DNA of 64,000 nt, from NCBI RefSeq assembly GCF_014297285.1, contig NZ_JACOQI010000012.1, positions 32,376 to 96,375 on the forward strand, given 5' to 3'. The position numbers and the translations under genes are program-made. Below are positions 49,903-59,666 of the stretch, piece after piece. The notes beneath the pieces were generated by a model. The model was not told where the DNA came from. It did no database searches and was given only the letters and a program-made list of their open reading frames with translations. Within the stretch, counting starts at the first letter, position 1; each line of letters starts with the position of its first letter. The stretch comes from Dysosmobacter segnis. Its GTDB lineage: Bacteria > Bacillota > Clostridia > Oscillospirales > Oscillospiraceae.

Positions 49903-52170
49903 TCAACGCTTCCCATCGGAAGCATCATCCTCCAGCACCTGCACCGCGCATTTCATTGCGCTGGCATAGCCAAAGTACCGGATCTGCACCTGATTGGTTC
50001 GAACCACATTGATGATCTTATAAAAGCTGCGATGAGAGAGCGCATTGGGTTGGATCCAGACCACATCCGCCGCCTTGATCATATCCGCGTTGGGTCTCTG
50101 CTCACGGTTGATAAAGGTGACATTGGGAAGAAGCGGGCGAATCGCCTTGCGCCAGGAGTCATGGCCGCCGAAGACAACGACTCTCTTTCGCGTGGAATAA
50201 GGAAATTTCAGTTCTGCCGCTTTATCCTGTTCCGGTCCCCCCATTTCAACGGCATTGGCCTGCATGAAAATCAGCTCCCGGAGTTCAGCGAGTTCCGTCC
50301 TCTCGGCAGCCGCCCGCTTCTCCACGTTTGCGGTGTGCTCCTTAACCGTTTCCATTTCGCGCCGGATCTGGTAGAGATCTTCCCTGTATTTCTCATTGGA
50401 TTCCCTTAGCCGTCTGATTTTGGCTTTCAGCCCATCAATGTCATCCTCCTTATCAATGTTGACTGCGTTTTCAATATCCGAATTGGCGGGTTCTTCCGGA
50501 AGTTCGGCAGAGGGATGTCGGAAGTCACGCCGCCAGTCCCTGCTTTGCATCTGTACGTCCAGAGCAATTTGAAGATATAGCTCCAGCCCCTTCGCAGTGC
50601 CTTTCTCCACGCCTGCCTCCTCGAAAATCTCCGCCATTCCGTCGCTGTCGGAAACCGTTCGCGGCATTACGATTCCCGTAAGGCCACACAGGATCTGCGG
50701 GATATTCAATTTCCAGTCAGGCGCAGGTGATTCCAATGGCGCGTAGAGGGGCGTGTTCAAATAGTTGAGTCGATATAGGTCCGCCTTTCGATCGTTCCAG
50801 TCGATGGGCGCGATGTCTTTATCCCTTGCAAAATCCCCATCCGCGTTCTCATGCAGGTATTCCGAATCGCTTTCTTCATCAAACCCATCCGTGAGGTCGT
50901 CCAGTTCATCGAGTGTGCGTGCGTTCCATGGCAGCTTGCGTGCCGCAGCCATCAGAACGGCAACAGCGGCATTATAGGTCCATGGAATATCGCTTCCGGC
51001 TTCTATGAGGCACAGATATCCGAAGCAGGTTTCATACGGGTCGTTGACTTCAAAACGCAAAAGGCATTCCGCAATGTCGGCGTCCAGGTTTTCTATAAGG
51101 TCTTCTTGCTTAACCATCTGTGCGGAATGTGCGAACAGGGCGAGTAAGAACCGTCTGTGCCCTGCATCGTCGGCCGCATCCTCCATAGCGAGGCCCTGCG
51201 CAGCCATCGCCTGCAGCCGGTCCATTTCGTCTATGGCGAAGGTTTCCGCTCTGCTCATTCCGCAGTTTCCGCTTATATCCTGCAGCTCTTGGAAAGGAAG
51301 CGCGGCTTTCGGAGCCAATACATAGCGCGGTATGTTTGGCGACTTCTTTTCCTCCCGTTTTTCCACGAGTCTCTTATGCAGTTTGCGGCACTCGCTCATG
51401 ATGGAATCCGATTGTCGCAGTAATTCGGTCTGCTTCTTACACAGCGGAGCGTCACAGGCGAAGAAGATGCCCAGAAACTCCCAATACTTCTCTATGAACC
51501 GCTTCATAGCCCGTTCCTTTACAACGGAAGGGACCAAGGCCATGACAGCGTTAAAACGCTCCCGCGGGGACAGACTTTCGGAATCCTGCTCCGGCTTCTG
51601 GTGGATCACCGGTTCCGTGCGCTGGGCAGACACGTCATTGATATAGGCTTGAAATGGATTGACCCGCGGGTCACGTTCCCGGATCAGCTCCATCATGCCC
51701 CGCAGCACGATCTCTTCGTGACATGGGTCATAAATATCCGGCAGTCGAACAGACATCAGCGCTTCCTGAGAAGAATTAAAGCAGCAGTACGCCGCGGGGA
51801 GCCTTCCGTCATGTTTCAACTCATCCAGCATAAAGATCGCAGCGGCCAGCGTGATGTAATACAGGTGATCCACCCCGTCAACAGAATGGTTCAGAGCACT
51901 GCATTCATTGATCCATGCTGTTAAAAGGCCGGTATCCGAATTGCCATAGAGGTGCCCGAATCGGTTTCTGATTTCCGGCAGCAGGTTGTAAACAGCGGCC
52001 TTGCGGCGCTTCAGGATAGGGCCGACAAGATCATAGATCTTAGGCACATTGGGATGGGAACTGTTTTTCCGCGCAAAGCGAATGGCGTCATCAAAAGCAT
52101 TGCCAATCAGCTTCCTGTCTGTACTTTCCATCGTATTGCGTGGATTGCGGCCGTTCTTTTTCTTTGCCAT
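49903..52170 (-). CDS. Large DUF2325 domain protein
   Basis: 755 residues from ATG 52170, eight bases after AAAGGA; the frame is open further but unsupported. A long, mostly helical N-terminal part with no recognised domain (about 1-600), a coiled coil at about 590-650 (IRRLRESNEKYREDLYQIRREMETVKEHT), and a C-terminal DUF2325 (about 665-750: RVVVFGGHDSWRKAIRPLLP, ADVVWIQPNALSHRSFYKIIN, VQIRYFGYAS). DUF2325 is a Rossmann-like domain of unknown role in Firmicutes and mobile elements. Basic, lysine-rich N terminus (AKKKNGRNPRN). Not part of a visible operon. Confidence 0.75.
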   Translation of the reverse strand: MAKKKNGRNPRNTMESTDRKLIGNAFDDAIRFARKNSSHPNVPKIYDLVGPILKRRKAAVYNLLPEIRNRFGHLYGNSDTGLLTAWINECSALNHSVDGVDHLYYITLAAAIFMLDELKHDGRLPAAYCCFNSSQEALMSVRLPDIYDPCHEEIVLRGMMELIRERDPRVNPFQAYINDVSAQRTEPVIHQKPEQDSESLSPRERFNAVMALVPSVVKERAMKRFIEKYWEFLGIFFACDAPLCKKQTELLRQSDSIMSECRKLHKRLVEKREEKKSPNIPRYVLAPKAALPFQELQDISGNCGMSRAETFAIDEMDRLQAMAAQGLAMEDAADDAGHRRFLLALFAHSAQMVKQEDLIENLDADIAECLLRFEVNDPYETCFGYLCLIEAGSDIPWTYNAAVAVLMAAARKLPWNARTLDELDDLTDGFDEESDSEYLHENADGDFARDKDIAPIDWNDRKADLYRLNYLNTPLYAPLESPAPDWKLNIPQILCGLTGIVMPRTVSDSDGMAEIFEEAGVEKGTAKGLELYLQIALDVQMQSRDWRRDFRHPSAELPEEPANSDIENAVNIDKEDDIDGLKAKIRRLRESNEKYREDLYQIRREMETVKEHTANVEKRAAAERTELAELRELIFMQANAVEMGGPEQDKAAELKFPYSTRKRVVVFGGHDSWRKAIRPLLPNVTFINREQRPNADMIKAADVVWIQPNALSHRSFYKIINVVRTNQVQIRYFGYASAMKCAVQVLEDDASDGKR

Positions 52171-52472
52171 ATGACATCCTTTCGTATAGGAGCCGGTATC
52201 TGCGTTTGATACGGCGGTAGCCGGAGCACTGATCATGCTCTTTCTGCCTGCATGGATTTCCCTTACAATGCAATCGCTTTTCACCGGTGGTTGCCCGGTA
52301 TGCCCAGAAATGTATTGGAAAACGTCAGTCCTTATCGAAAGAATACCATGCTGAGCGGTTTCCGTCCATCAGGAAACACGAGGTCTGCGCTTACCAACGG
52401 CTTTTCCCAAAGAACCCCCCGCGCCCTCTCATATGGTTGGAAGGACACGGGGGAACTTGCTGTTATGTGGCT
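52171..52472. other. Intergenic region between HU and DUF2325 genes
   Basis: About 300 bases. No gene is supported; the HU transcript must end here, but I see no strong hairpin with a T tract. Holds the promoter of the DUF2325 gene, which I could not place with confidence. Confidence 0.4.
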
Positions 52473-52745
52473 TTACCGAATGGCATCCTTGAGTGCCTTG
52501 CCGGGCTTGAAAACCGGCACCTTGCAGGCGGGGTAGGTCATGGGTTCGCCGGTGCGGGGGTTGCGGCCCACACGGGCAGGGCGCTTCTTTACCTCGAAGC
52601 TGCCAAAGCCCACCATCTGCACCTTGTCTCCGCTCTTCATGGCGGTTTCCACTGCGCCGGTAAAGGCAGCGAGGGCCGCTTCGCAGTCCTTTTTGCTCAG
52701 ACCGCTGGTTTCCGCCATGGCGGCGGTCAGTTCGGTTTTATTCAT
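52473..52745 (-). CDS. hup: HU family DNA-binding protein
   Basis: 90 residues. MNKTELTAAMAETSGLSKKD at the start, GDKVQMVGFGSFEVKKR and the DNA-inserting arm GRNPRTGEPMTYPA are standard; the C terminus is VFKPGKALKDAI. Complete. HU bends and compacts DNA. Preceded by GGAGAA. Single gene. Confidence 0.96.
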   Translation of the reverse strand: MNKTELTAAMAETSGLSKKDCEAALAAFTGAVETAMKSGDKVQMVGFGSFEVKKRPARVGRNPRTGEPMTYPACKVPVFKPGKALKDAIR

Positions 52746-52859
52746 GGAAATGATTCTCCTTTTCGTTTATAGTATGACTGCATTATAGCGGGAAAAGGGA
52801 GAATCTGTCAACTGCGGGACTCTGCCATTTCTGTGACGCCCCGTGGCGAACCGTATGTA

Positions 52860-53930
52860 TCAGGCTCCCCAGTTGTTTGTTGCCAGTTTCTTCATGTAGG
52901 CGTAAGTCTGCGGTGCTGCATCCCGGAAATCATCCATGCGCTTTTTGTCAGCGCTGTATGTGATCCAGTAGACGAAGCAATCGGCAAAAAATTCCCGGCT
53001 ATTGGTCTTGGCATAGTCCCGCAGACTGGAGTTCTGCGATTCTGCCAGATACAGCCGTTCATGCTCTGCGGGAAAACCCAGGGCATAATCCAGAAAATGT
53101 CCGAATTCGTGGAGCGTCGCGCTGGCCTCCGAGATGTAGATGGTTTTCTGGCCGTAGCTGGTGGCTCCAATGCAGCTCATGTTCAGCTGCTTGCTAAGTT
53201 CGCTGATGTAGTCGAAGTCGATACGGTACGTCCAGCCGGTGGCGTTGAAGGTGGCAAGCACCGGCTCTGGCACCTGCCGCAGCGCCAGCAGGTAGTCGTT
53301 GACATTGACACCTGCCGCATTCACCAGCGTCACCGGTACAGGCGGTTCCTCAATGCGGAAGCTCTGTGTCAGGACAGCATGAAGAATGATCGCCGCTTCT
53401 CCGCGCGTCACGAGCGCATTGGCATCCGCATCATCAGAGCACAGCCCGAGCTCCCGCCCCACGCGCAGGATGTTGTCAGCCGTGCTGAGCGATGTCCCTC
53501 CCTCGTAGAGCGTGCTGTCATAAACCGGAACATCTGCGGCGGCAAAAGCACTCTCAACCAGCACGCTGCGACACATCGGTGAACACGGCGCGGAGAATGC
53601 GGTTTCGTTCAGCCAGCCCTGCCGGTAGGCTTCCACGACGCCGCTTCGGCCAACATCCTGCCAGCTGTCACCGATAGTTTCCACACCATAGGCGCGGCAG
53701 AGCATGACAGCCCATTGCTCCACAGTGATGAGCTGTTCCGGCGAGAAGCAGTCATTTCCTGTTCCGGCAGCGATCTCACATTCTGCCAGATATATCACGC
53801 TCTCATAGCAGTCTACAGTCTCCGGCACGTCATCAAAGCCTGTGCAGGCAGCGGAAGCAGCTGTGGGCAGGATCAATGCCAGGACAAGGGTGCAGACAGC
53901 CAACGCTGTTCTTCTAACGATCATCTTCAT
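52860..53930 (-). CDS. Secreted SLH-type protein with zinc metalloprotease domain
   Basis: 356 residues from ATG 53930 behind GGAGGAACTT. Signal peptide ALAVCTLVLALILPTAASA; SLH-like repeats at about 28-200 (FDDVPETVDCYESVIYLAEC, then AVMLCRAYGVETIGDSWQDV); metalloprotease domain from about 235 with HEFGHFLDYALG (HExxH) and NSREFFADCFVYW as the likely third ligand, an arrangement like the anthrax lethal-factor-type (ATLF) peptidases. Attached to the cell wall through SLH, it would act outside. Sits between HU and the conjugative module, with no partner gene. Confidence 0.8.
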   Translation of the reverse strand: MKMIVRRTALAVCTLVLALILPTAASAACTGFDDVPETVDCYESVIYLAECEIAAGTGNDCFSPEQLITVEQWAVMLCRAYGVETIGDSWQDVGRSGVVEAYRQGWLNETAFSAPCSPMCRSVLVESAFAAADVPVYDSTLYEGGTSLSTADNILRVGRELGLCSDDADANALVTRGEAAIILHAVLTQSFRIEEPPVPVTLVNAAGVNVNDYLLALRQVPEPVLATFNATGWTYRIDFDYISELSKQLNMSCIGATSYGQKTIYISEASATLHEFGHFLDYALGFPAEHERLYLAESQNSSLRDYAKTNSREFFADCFVYWITYSADKKRMDDFRDAAPQTYAYMKKLATNNWGA

Positions 53931-54040
53931 AAGTTCCTCCATATTCTTGTTCTTTCTCTGTCCTGTATCCTCCGGTAGAGTAGGCTCTTCTGGATGCGCC
54001 ATGGTGACGCTACCCTATGGACAGAATTTTGAGAGTAAAA

Positions 54041-54076
54041 ACGTCACAGTCCCCCCTTGGCGGGAGGCTGTGACGT
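54041..54076. terminator. Bidirectional terminator at the end of the conjugation operon
   Basis: Arms ACGTCACAG and CTGTGACGT with an inner CCCCCC/GGGAGG pairing, flanked by AAAA on one side and TTTT on the other. The stem lies partly inside the last codons of the HTH gene. Confidence 0.82.
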
Positions 54077-54340
54077 TTTATGCTTGGTCAGCCGGTATAA
54101 ATTGCTGGTGAGGCTGCCATTGGAGCGGCGGCGGTTCCGCTTTTCAATGAGCTTCCTGCGCTCCAGATCTGCCAGTGCCCGCTGGACAGTCCGCGGCGAA
54201 AGTCCCAATTCTCGGGCAATGGTTTTGATCCCCGGCCAGCAGACGCCGGAGGCGTCCGCCCGGTCCCGAAGGTAGATATAGACCGCCTTCTCCCGGTGGC
54301 TCAGATGCTCCTCGGCGTAGATAAAGTTGAATTGGCTCAT
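54044..54340 (-). CDS. Winged-helix DNA-binding protein of conjugative element
   Basis: 98 residues. FNFIYAEEHLSHREKAVYIYLRDRADASG, then WPGIKTIARELGLSPRTVQRALADLERRKLI, form a winged helix similar to replication-initiator or plasmid-type HTH proteins that follow coupling protein genes in clostridial elements. Basic wing KRNRRRSNGS. Overlaps the coupling protein gene by four bases. Could regulate the element's operon or take part in its replication. Confidence 0.78.
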   Translation of the reverse strand: MSQFNFIYAEEHLSHREKAVYIYLRDRADASGVCWPGIKTIARELGLSPRTVQRALADLERRKLIEKRNRRRSNGSLTSNLYRLTKHKTSQPPAKGGL

Positions 54341-56202
54341 CTGCTTCCCTCCATGTTATAGGGATTCTTTATGCAGCTTCGATGGATGCTGCGGATGAGT
54401 TCGCCCTGGTCTATGTAGGCGATCTTTCGGGCCGCCCGCTCCGGCATCCGATAGCCGTCCGGGTCAAAGGTGATGCCCCAATCCAGGAAGAGACGCAGCT
54501 TGGTGCGCATGGGATGAGTTCCCGTTTTCATCACTACAAACTCACCCTTGGGGATGGATTTCAGTTCATCTGGCGTCATGAGAGCGCGCTCCATCATCTG
54601 CAAGGACTGGCTGCTCTCTTTTCCCTGACTGACAGAGCCGGACAGCACGGTCCTGCTGCCGAGGGCGGCGGAGAGTGCGTCGGCTGTTTTGCTCTGGGGC
54701 GAAAAGCCGCCGAAGATGGTGTCCTGGCAGTTGTCACATATAATTTCCGCGCCCTCTTTTCCATAGTTCTTCTCCAATTGGGCCAGGCTCTGGATAATGG
54801 GTACCAGCGTCAGCCTGCGGGAACGCCCCGCGCTGAATAGGGGCAGGATATCAAAGGGCGGCATGGTTCCCAGCTCATCGCAGAACAGTACCACGCGGTT
54901 CTTGAGCCTGCCGTCATGCTCGTCCGCCACGGAGAACAATTCGCGGGACAGGTTTTGGATCATGAGCGCCGCGATGAAATTCTTCGCGGGATCTTCTTCC
55001 GGCAAAATCAGGAAGATGGCGCACTTCTCCGAGGCGAACATCTCCGCATTGATGGGACTGTCATAGCAGATGACCTGTTCCAGCTCTGTATCCAGAAAGG
55101 CGTTGAGGCGGGACATAACAGTGGACATGACCGAAGCCATAGATTGATCCGCACTGGTGAGGGCTGCGCCTGCCAGCCACCGGGCCTTATGCTCCGGTGG
55201 CAGTTCATCCATGAGCACTTGAAAGCCGTTCTTGCCTCTTGACTTCGGCACCGCCAGAAGATCTTGCACCAGCTTGAAGGCTGACACGATATGCCGTTTT
55301 TCCGGCTCTCCATCCTTTGGCGGTGCGAACTCCGCCAGCAGGAGCACAATGGCAGTCAGAAGTCCCTCAGCGCTGTCGTAGAAGAAAGCATTCTCACCGT
55401 ATTGGGCAGCGTCGCCGTCCGGGTTGATGATGGTCTTGGCAAGGATCTTGGCATATTTTTCTGCGCGCGCACGGGCGGCAAGGTTCTCCGGATGCTTGCG
55501 TGCAATATCCATGTAGTGATTCATCAGTGTCAGGAAATTAAAACCGTCTGAGCGGGTTGGGTTGCGCAGATCAATGACGGATACCTTGTAGCCGTAATAC
55601 CGGGAGGCAATGGCACCGTAGTTCCTCGCCAAGTCCCCCTTGGTGTCCAACGCCAGATAGCTCATGCCGCTGGCGCTGGCGTACTCCAAATTTGCATATA
55701 AAAAATACGCGGTTTTGCCCACGCCGGAAGCGCCGATCATCAGACAGTGGATATCATCGCTGTCCACCAGCGCACGGACATCCCGCTGATCTTCCACCAC
55801 ATTTTTGATTTTGGAAATCGCCGACTTCTTTTTCTTCGGCTTTCGCTGTTCTTTTTTCCCTGCTGTAGGACGGCGGAGCCTCTCCAGCAGCTTGTGCGTG
55901 GCTTGTGAGATCACGCCTTTTTTAGCTCTGCGCTTTCTGCCGCCCATGCTGCCGAGGATGATGCCCTGCACCGTAGGCAGATCCTTTCCCTTGCGCCAGC
56001 AGCGCGGGCGAAACGGGACCACATGATAGGTCTTGCCGATCTCCTTGGGCGTTGCCCACCGAGCCGTACCGTGCTGACCGTCGCCAACGGTCTTGCTCTT
56101 GAAATTGTTGAGTGAGTAATTCTTGGAGAGAAAGGACACGACAAGCAAAAATGCCAGCAGTCCGCCGCCAAGCAAAATCAGGGGCCATACATTTTCGTTC
56201 AT
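54337..56202 (-). CDS. VirD4/TraG-type coupling protein (T4CP)
   Basis: 621 residues. N-terminal span at about 6-26, Walker A at MIGASGVGKTAYFL (about 155), YLALDTKGD, Walker B VVLFCDELGTMP, and QDTIFGGFSPQSKTAD near the end. It links the relaxosome to the type IV secretion channel and energises DNA transfer. Overlaps the Toprim gene upstream and the HTH gene downstream by four bases each. Only one N-terminal span is visible, where two are commoner. Confidence 0.93.
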   Translation of the reverse strand: MNENVWPLILLGGGLLAFLLVVSFLSKNYSLNNFKSKTVGDGQHGTARWATPKEIGKTYHVVPFRPRCWRKGKDLPTVQGIILGSMGGRKRRAKKGVISQATHKLLERLRRPTAGKKEQRKPKKKKSAISKIKNVVEDQRDVRALVDSDDIHCLMIGASGVGKTAYFLYANLEYASASGMSYLALDTKGDLARNYGAIASRYYGYKVSVIDLRNPTRSDGFNFLTLMNHYMDIARKHPENLAARARAEKYAKILAKTIINPDGDAAQYGENAFFYDSAEGLLTAIVLLLAEFAPPKDGEPEKRHIVSAFKLVQDLLAVPKSRGKNGFQVLMDELPPEHKARWLAGAALTSADQSMASVMSTVMSRLNAFLDTELEQVICYDSPINAEMFASEKCAIFLILPEEDPAKNFIAALMIQNLSRELFSVADEHDGRLKNRVVLFCDELGTMPPFDILPLFSAGRSRRLTLVPIIQSLAQLEKNYGKEGAEIICDNCQDTIFGGFSPQSKTADALSAALGSRTVLSGSVSQGKESSQSLQMMERALMTPDELKSIPKGEFVVMKTGTHPMRTKLRLFLDWGITFDPDGYRMPERAARKIAYIDQGELIRSIHRSCIKNPYNMEGSR

Positions 56203-57098
56203 GCGTCTTTCCCCTTTCTCTCAAATTTGGCGCAGAGATCGTCATTCCAGTCCTTGCGCACCGGGCAAAGACGCTCCACATCCAAGCCCATGTCCTCCAG
56301 CGTATCCGTCATGCGGTCGCAGGCGTCATTGCCCGCGTCATCGTTGTCGAGGCACAGATACACCATGTCCAGCTTTGGATTCTGCCGCAGCCGTTCCAGC
56401 ACCGGCTGGATGGAAGTTCCGCAGCAGGCAACATAGCTGTGTTCCTGCCAGCCGTATGGATAGAGGGTAATGTGGGACAGAAGGTCGATGGGCGCCTCGA
56501 ACACATAGAGGGACTTGTCGGTCCCGCCTTTGTGGAAGCAATGCTCACTTGCGCTGCCCTCGATGTTCATGCGGAACACCTGTCCCTCGCTGTTGGTACT
56601 GCGGATGTGCGCGTGCTTGGCCTCACCGCTGTCATCCAGCCCCACGAAAACACAGTTGTGATGCTTGTCCTCGTAGAGCAGCTTTTCATGTACGAAGGCG
56701 GAAATAACCTCGCGGTCAATGTGGCGCTGACGCATGAGGTAGGCATACATACGCCGCATGGTTCCGTAAGGCTCCGGCAGCGCGAAAGCCTTTGGAACTT
56801 CATTCACAGGCTTTGCCTGTTCATATGTTTTTCTGTTCTTTCTGCCCAGCAAAAGCAAAACCGCCTCCTGATAAGGGAGACGGTAATAACGTTGCACGAA
56901 GCTGACGGCATAGCCGCCGACCCGTGCGGAGTGATCAAACCATTTGTTGCCCCGCACGGTGATGCTGGGATCATTGGGCGTACGGAACTCCCGGCCGGAG
57001 CGCACAGGTCGCTCGCCCTGGGCGCGCAGCAGCGACACGAGATCCGTGTTCTGCGCACGTGCTTTTTCCTCCGGCGTGAAATAGATAAATTTGCTCAT
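56199..57098 (-). CDS. DUF3991/Toprim primase-like protein
   Basis: 299 residues from ATG 57098, six bases after AAAGGA. Part one (1-130) is the DUF3991 region, with VRGNKWFDHSARVGGYAVSFVQRYY, a CHC2-like zinc-finger substitute; part two (about 175-275) is a Toprim fold with SLYVFEAPIDLLSH and VYLCLDNDDAGNDACDRM, the metal-binding acidic residues. Such proteins are found next to relaxases in Tn1549-like elements and are thought to prime the transferred strand. Confidence 0.9.
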   Translation of the reverse strand: MSKFIYFTPEEKARAQNTDLVSLLRAQGERPVRSGREFRTPNDPSITVRGNKWFDHSARVGGYAVSFVQRYYRLPYQEAVLLLLGRKNRKTYEQAKPVNEVPKAFALPEPYGTMRRMYAYLMRQRHIDREVISAFVHEKLLYEDKHHNCVFVGLDDSGEAKHAHIRSTNSEGQVFRMNIEGSASEHCFHKGGTDKSLYVFEAPIDLLSHITLYPYGWQEHSYVACCGTSIQPVLERLRQNPKLDMVYLCLDNDDAGNDACDRMTDTLEDMGLDVERLCPVRKDWNDDLCAKFERKGKDA

Positions 57099-57127
57099 GA
57101 CATGTCCTTTCATAATTCTGCTTTGTG

Positions 57128-58720
57128 CTATCTGAATGTTTGTTCCTCATGGTCGTCCGGCTTGTGTCCCATCGCCAGCCGCTTGCGCTGCAATTCCTGT
57201 CGGCGCTTGCGGTCGATCTGCAAGCCGCGGTGGATCTGGTCGATCTTGCTGTTGTCCTCAAAAATTCTGCTCATGTGATGCAGCATCCGCACAACGGTTT
57301 CGCCCACCGTGGGGGCACGATAATCTGCTCCTGCCGGTGCGGTTTGCCCTGCTTGACCGGATGGCTGTGAGTGCGTCGGAGTCATTTCGCCCACGGGCGG
57401 CGCGGTACCTTTGGAGGCGGCAGCGTCAGCGGAGCCGGGATCTTCCGGTGCGGTACTCGCCGCACGGTCAGATTTGGGCTGCGCTGACGCGAGAGATGCC
57501 GTGACCTCAGAGTTCTTTGGCGCGGCTTCTGCGGCATCCTTTTTGATGATAGGTCCTTCCTGCATGGAAGGAGTTCTCCGCACATCCGCGTACCGCTGCC
57601 GCTCCGCTATCCATTGCAGTGTTTCCTGAATGACCATATTGCGGACGCTCCGGAACTCCTTTTGCTGGGAGAGCGGCAGACGCTTGCGCGGCCGCTGATC
57701 GTAGTCCAAGCACACCTGCTCGTAGAGCGTCTGCCACGTTTCGTAGGCGGTGGACACCCGCTCGTCCTTCGCCAGCTCCTCCACGATGGCATCCACGATG
57801 GCCTTGACCCTTGGCGGCAGGTAGCCGTAGACCTTTCGGCCCTTGATCGTCAGCAGACGATTCGCCAGTTCTGCGGTAAGCTGCTCCAGCCGTGGATTGT
57901 CCATCGAGCCATGCTCCAGCTGCGCGATGCACTCCACCATTGCCTTGCGGGTCTGCACCTGTAGCTCCTGCCGCGCGGTATCCTTTTGCTGGTAGATGTG
58001 CATCCGATCCGCGTGGTAGATCCGTCTGGCGAAGACGGATTTCATTTCCCGGATACCCTCTTTGGTGAGGTAGCCCTCCTTTGGATCTGCGGAGAAGATG
58101 ATCATGTGGATATGCACCTGATTTGGCTTCTGGTGGAACGCAGCATACCAACGCAGGTTTTCCAGTCGGATCTTATACGCCTTTGCGATATCGCAGATGG
58201 AGGCGTTCACCAGAGCCTGCCAGTTTTCCGCGCTGTCATAGCCCAGCCGCTCTGCGTCCTCACGGCGCAGCGCCACCACCGGCGTCCACACATTGCCCGA
58301 ATGCTCCGCCACCTCCCGTACCGCCCGCGCGAGATTTTGTACCTTACCGTGAGCGTCCCACAGCCCGTGCTCACCGTCCTTCTGGACGCCGGGGCGATGG
58401 GAGATGTAGTCGATAAAATTTTCCTTTTGCTCCAGCGCCTCCATGTAGTCTTCCTGCACCTGCTGGATGAACGCGGAGGCGCTGCCCTGGGTGGGGTGAT
58501 CCAGATATTCCTCGTACTCAATGAGTTCCCAGCAGGAGGGGAAGGACTTCAGCAGCCGCGTGATAAAATCCCGCTGCTTTTTTGTGGCGGGGAGTGTACT
58601 GCGTTCATCCGCCAGCAGCTCCACGCCGGGACGGGTGGCGACGTAGCGGGTACGCTGCGCCAGCTTCGCGGCGTTCTGTCCGCCCTTGAGGTAGGGCGAG
58701 ATCAGTACGATCCGGGCCAT
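57128..58720 (-). CDS. MobP-type relaxase
   Basis: 530 residues. The opening MARIVLISPYLKGG and the middle RWYAAFHQKPNQVHIHMIIFSADP contain the HxH metal-binding pair of MobP3-like relaxases. Residues 290-380 are helical and basic; the C-terminal 100 residues are Pro/Ala-rich and low complexity. It would nick the element at its oriT and lead the strand out. Overlaps the ribbon-helix-helix gene by 19 bases, as expected for a relaxosome pair. Confidence 0.9.
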   Translation of the reverse strand: MARIVLISPYLKGGQNAAKLAQRTRYVATRPGVELLADERSTLPATKKQRDFITRLLKSFPSCWELIEYEEYLDHPTQGSASAFIQQVQEDYMEALEQKENFIDYISHRPGVQKDGEHGLWDAHGKVQNLARAVREVAEHSGNVWTPVVALRREDAERLGYDSAENWQALVNASICDIAKAYKIRLENLRWYAAFHQKPNQVHIHMIIFSADPKEGYLTKEGIREMKSVFARRIYHADRMHIYQQKDTARQELQVQTRKAMVECIAQLEHGSMDNPRLEQLTAELANRLLTIKGRKVYGYLPPRVKAIVDAIVEELAKDERVSTAYETWQTLYEQVCLDYDQRPRKRLPLSQQKEFRSVRNMVIQETLQWIAERQRYADVRRTPSMQEGPIIKKDAAEAAPKNSEVTASLASAQPKSDRAASTAPEDPGSADAAASKGTAPPVGEMTPTHSQPSGQAGQTAPAGADYRAPTVGETVVRMLHHMSRIFEDNSKIDQIHRGLQIDRKRRQELQRKRLAMGHKPDDHEEQTFR

Positions 58721-59139
58721 GTGTCATCCGGCTCTATGCGCCGCTGGCTCCGCACCGCGTTTTCAAAACTCACCTGACCATTGGTGCGCTTCACCTCATC
58801 CACCGCGTAGGCCCGCAGCTCCCGCGTGTGGATGGGATCGGTACGGAAGTGCGCGGCGATGGTGTGGCAGAGCATATTCAGCTCCACCGCGCACTTGAAG
58901 AGGATCGTCCGCAGACGGTTGTTGTTGTCGTCCAGCGTACCCTGAATGGCGGTGAGGATGGCTTGCGAGAGGTAGGCGGTGTTGTCCTCCGTGCCGAGAT
59001 AGCCCATGTAGAACCGCAGGGCCTTTTCTACGAATTCATTGCGGCTGCGGCAGTTATCAGCTTTCAGCCAGCTGTCCATGCGGTCGATCATGTCGGGCGG
59101 GAGCCAGAATGTCGTTTTCTTTTTCACTTTTTCTTCCAT
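58702..59139 (-). CDS. Ribbon-helix-helix mobilisation accessory protein (MobC-like)
   Basis: 145 residues from ATG 59139 behind AAAGGAG. Ribbon-helix-helix at about 6-50 (KKTTFWLPPDMIDRMDSWLKADNCRSRNEFVEKALRF in outline), then a helical region. Binds oriT and recruits the relaxase encoded next. Directly downstream of the GC-rich non-coding region that may hold oriT. Confidence 0.87.
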   Translation of the reverse strand: MEEKVKKKTTFWLPPDMIDRMDSWLKADNCRSRNEFVEKALRFYMGYLGTEDNTAYLSQAILTAIQGTLDDNNNRLRTILFKCAVELNMLCHTIAAHFRTDPIHTRELRAYAVDEVKRTNGQVSFENAVRSQRRIEPDDTWPGSY

Positions 59140-59264
59140 CGGTGTTCTCCTTTCCTTGCCGTCGGTCAAAAGGGGCGCGAGTGCCGGAAACACCGTGCCT
59201 TTTTGGAAACCAGACTGCGGTTTTTCTGAAATGTGCTGAAGTAGACTGCGCTTTGGAAAGCGCG

Positions 59265-59289
59265 AAAAAGCCCCGCACTGCGGGGCTTT
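59265..59289 (-). terminator. Terminator on the minus strand upstream of mobilisation genes
   Basis: AAAGCCCCGC and GCGGGGCTTT around a three-base loop; on the minus strand it is followed by TTTTTC. A second small hairpin (GCGCTTT-GG-AAAGCGC, 59248-59263) follows. It separates the mobilisation genes from the accessory genes at 59.8-64 kb. Confidence 0.8.
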
Positions 59290-59666
59290 GTGGGCGGGCC
59301 GCGGGCGCTTGCGACTGCGGCCCTTTATCTTGTTCCACTATCGAACGGGTAAATAAGGGGCGAAAGTCTCTGGAACAGGGCATGGTCAGGAGGAAAAACA
59401 CCCTCCCCAAAGGCTCATTTCTCCATCGTCGAAGCCTTATCCACACGGATTTTTCGCACATCGCCCATAAACGCCGCAACACTCGCTTCAATGGGCTTTG
59501 GCGGGTACACACTCCACCCCAGCCCTTAAACGCGCACACAGCGGCACACAGGGCGAACGGTGCGGGGAAACGGGGAGCCGCCCTGCGCGGCACATTTGAA
59601 GGCACAAAATCTGTGCAAAACGCTTTCAAATTCGGGACGGAGAAAAACCGCGGGAGCAGAATAACA

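Noticed and set aside
56112..57278. 388-codon plus-strand frame over the primase-like and coupling protein genes
   Set aside because: Antisense to genes with clear motifs; no ribosome site.
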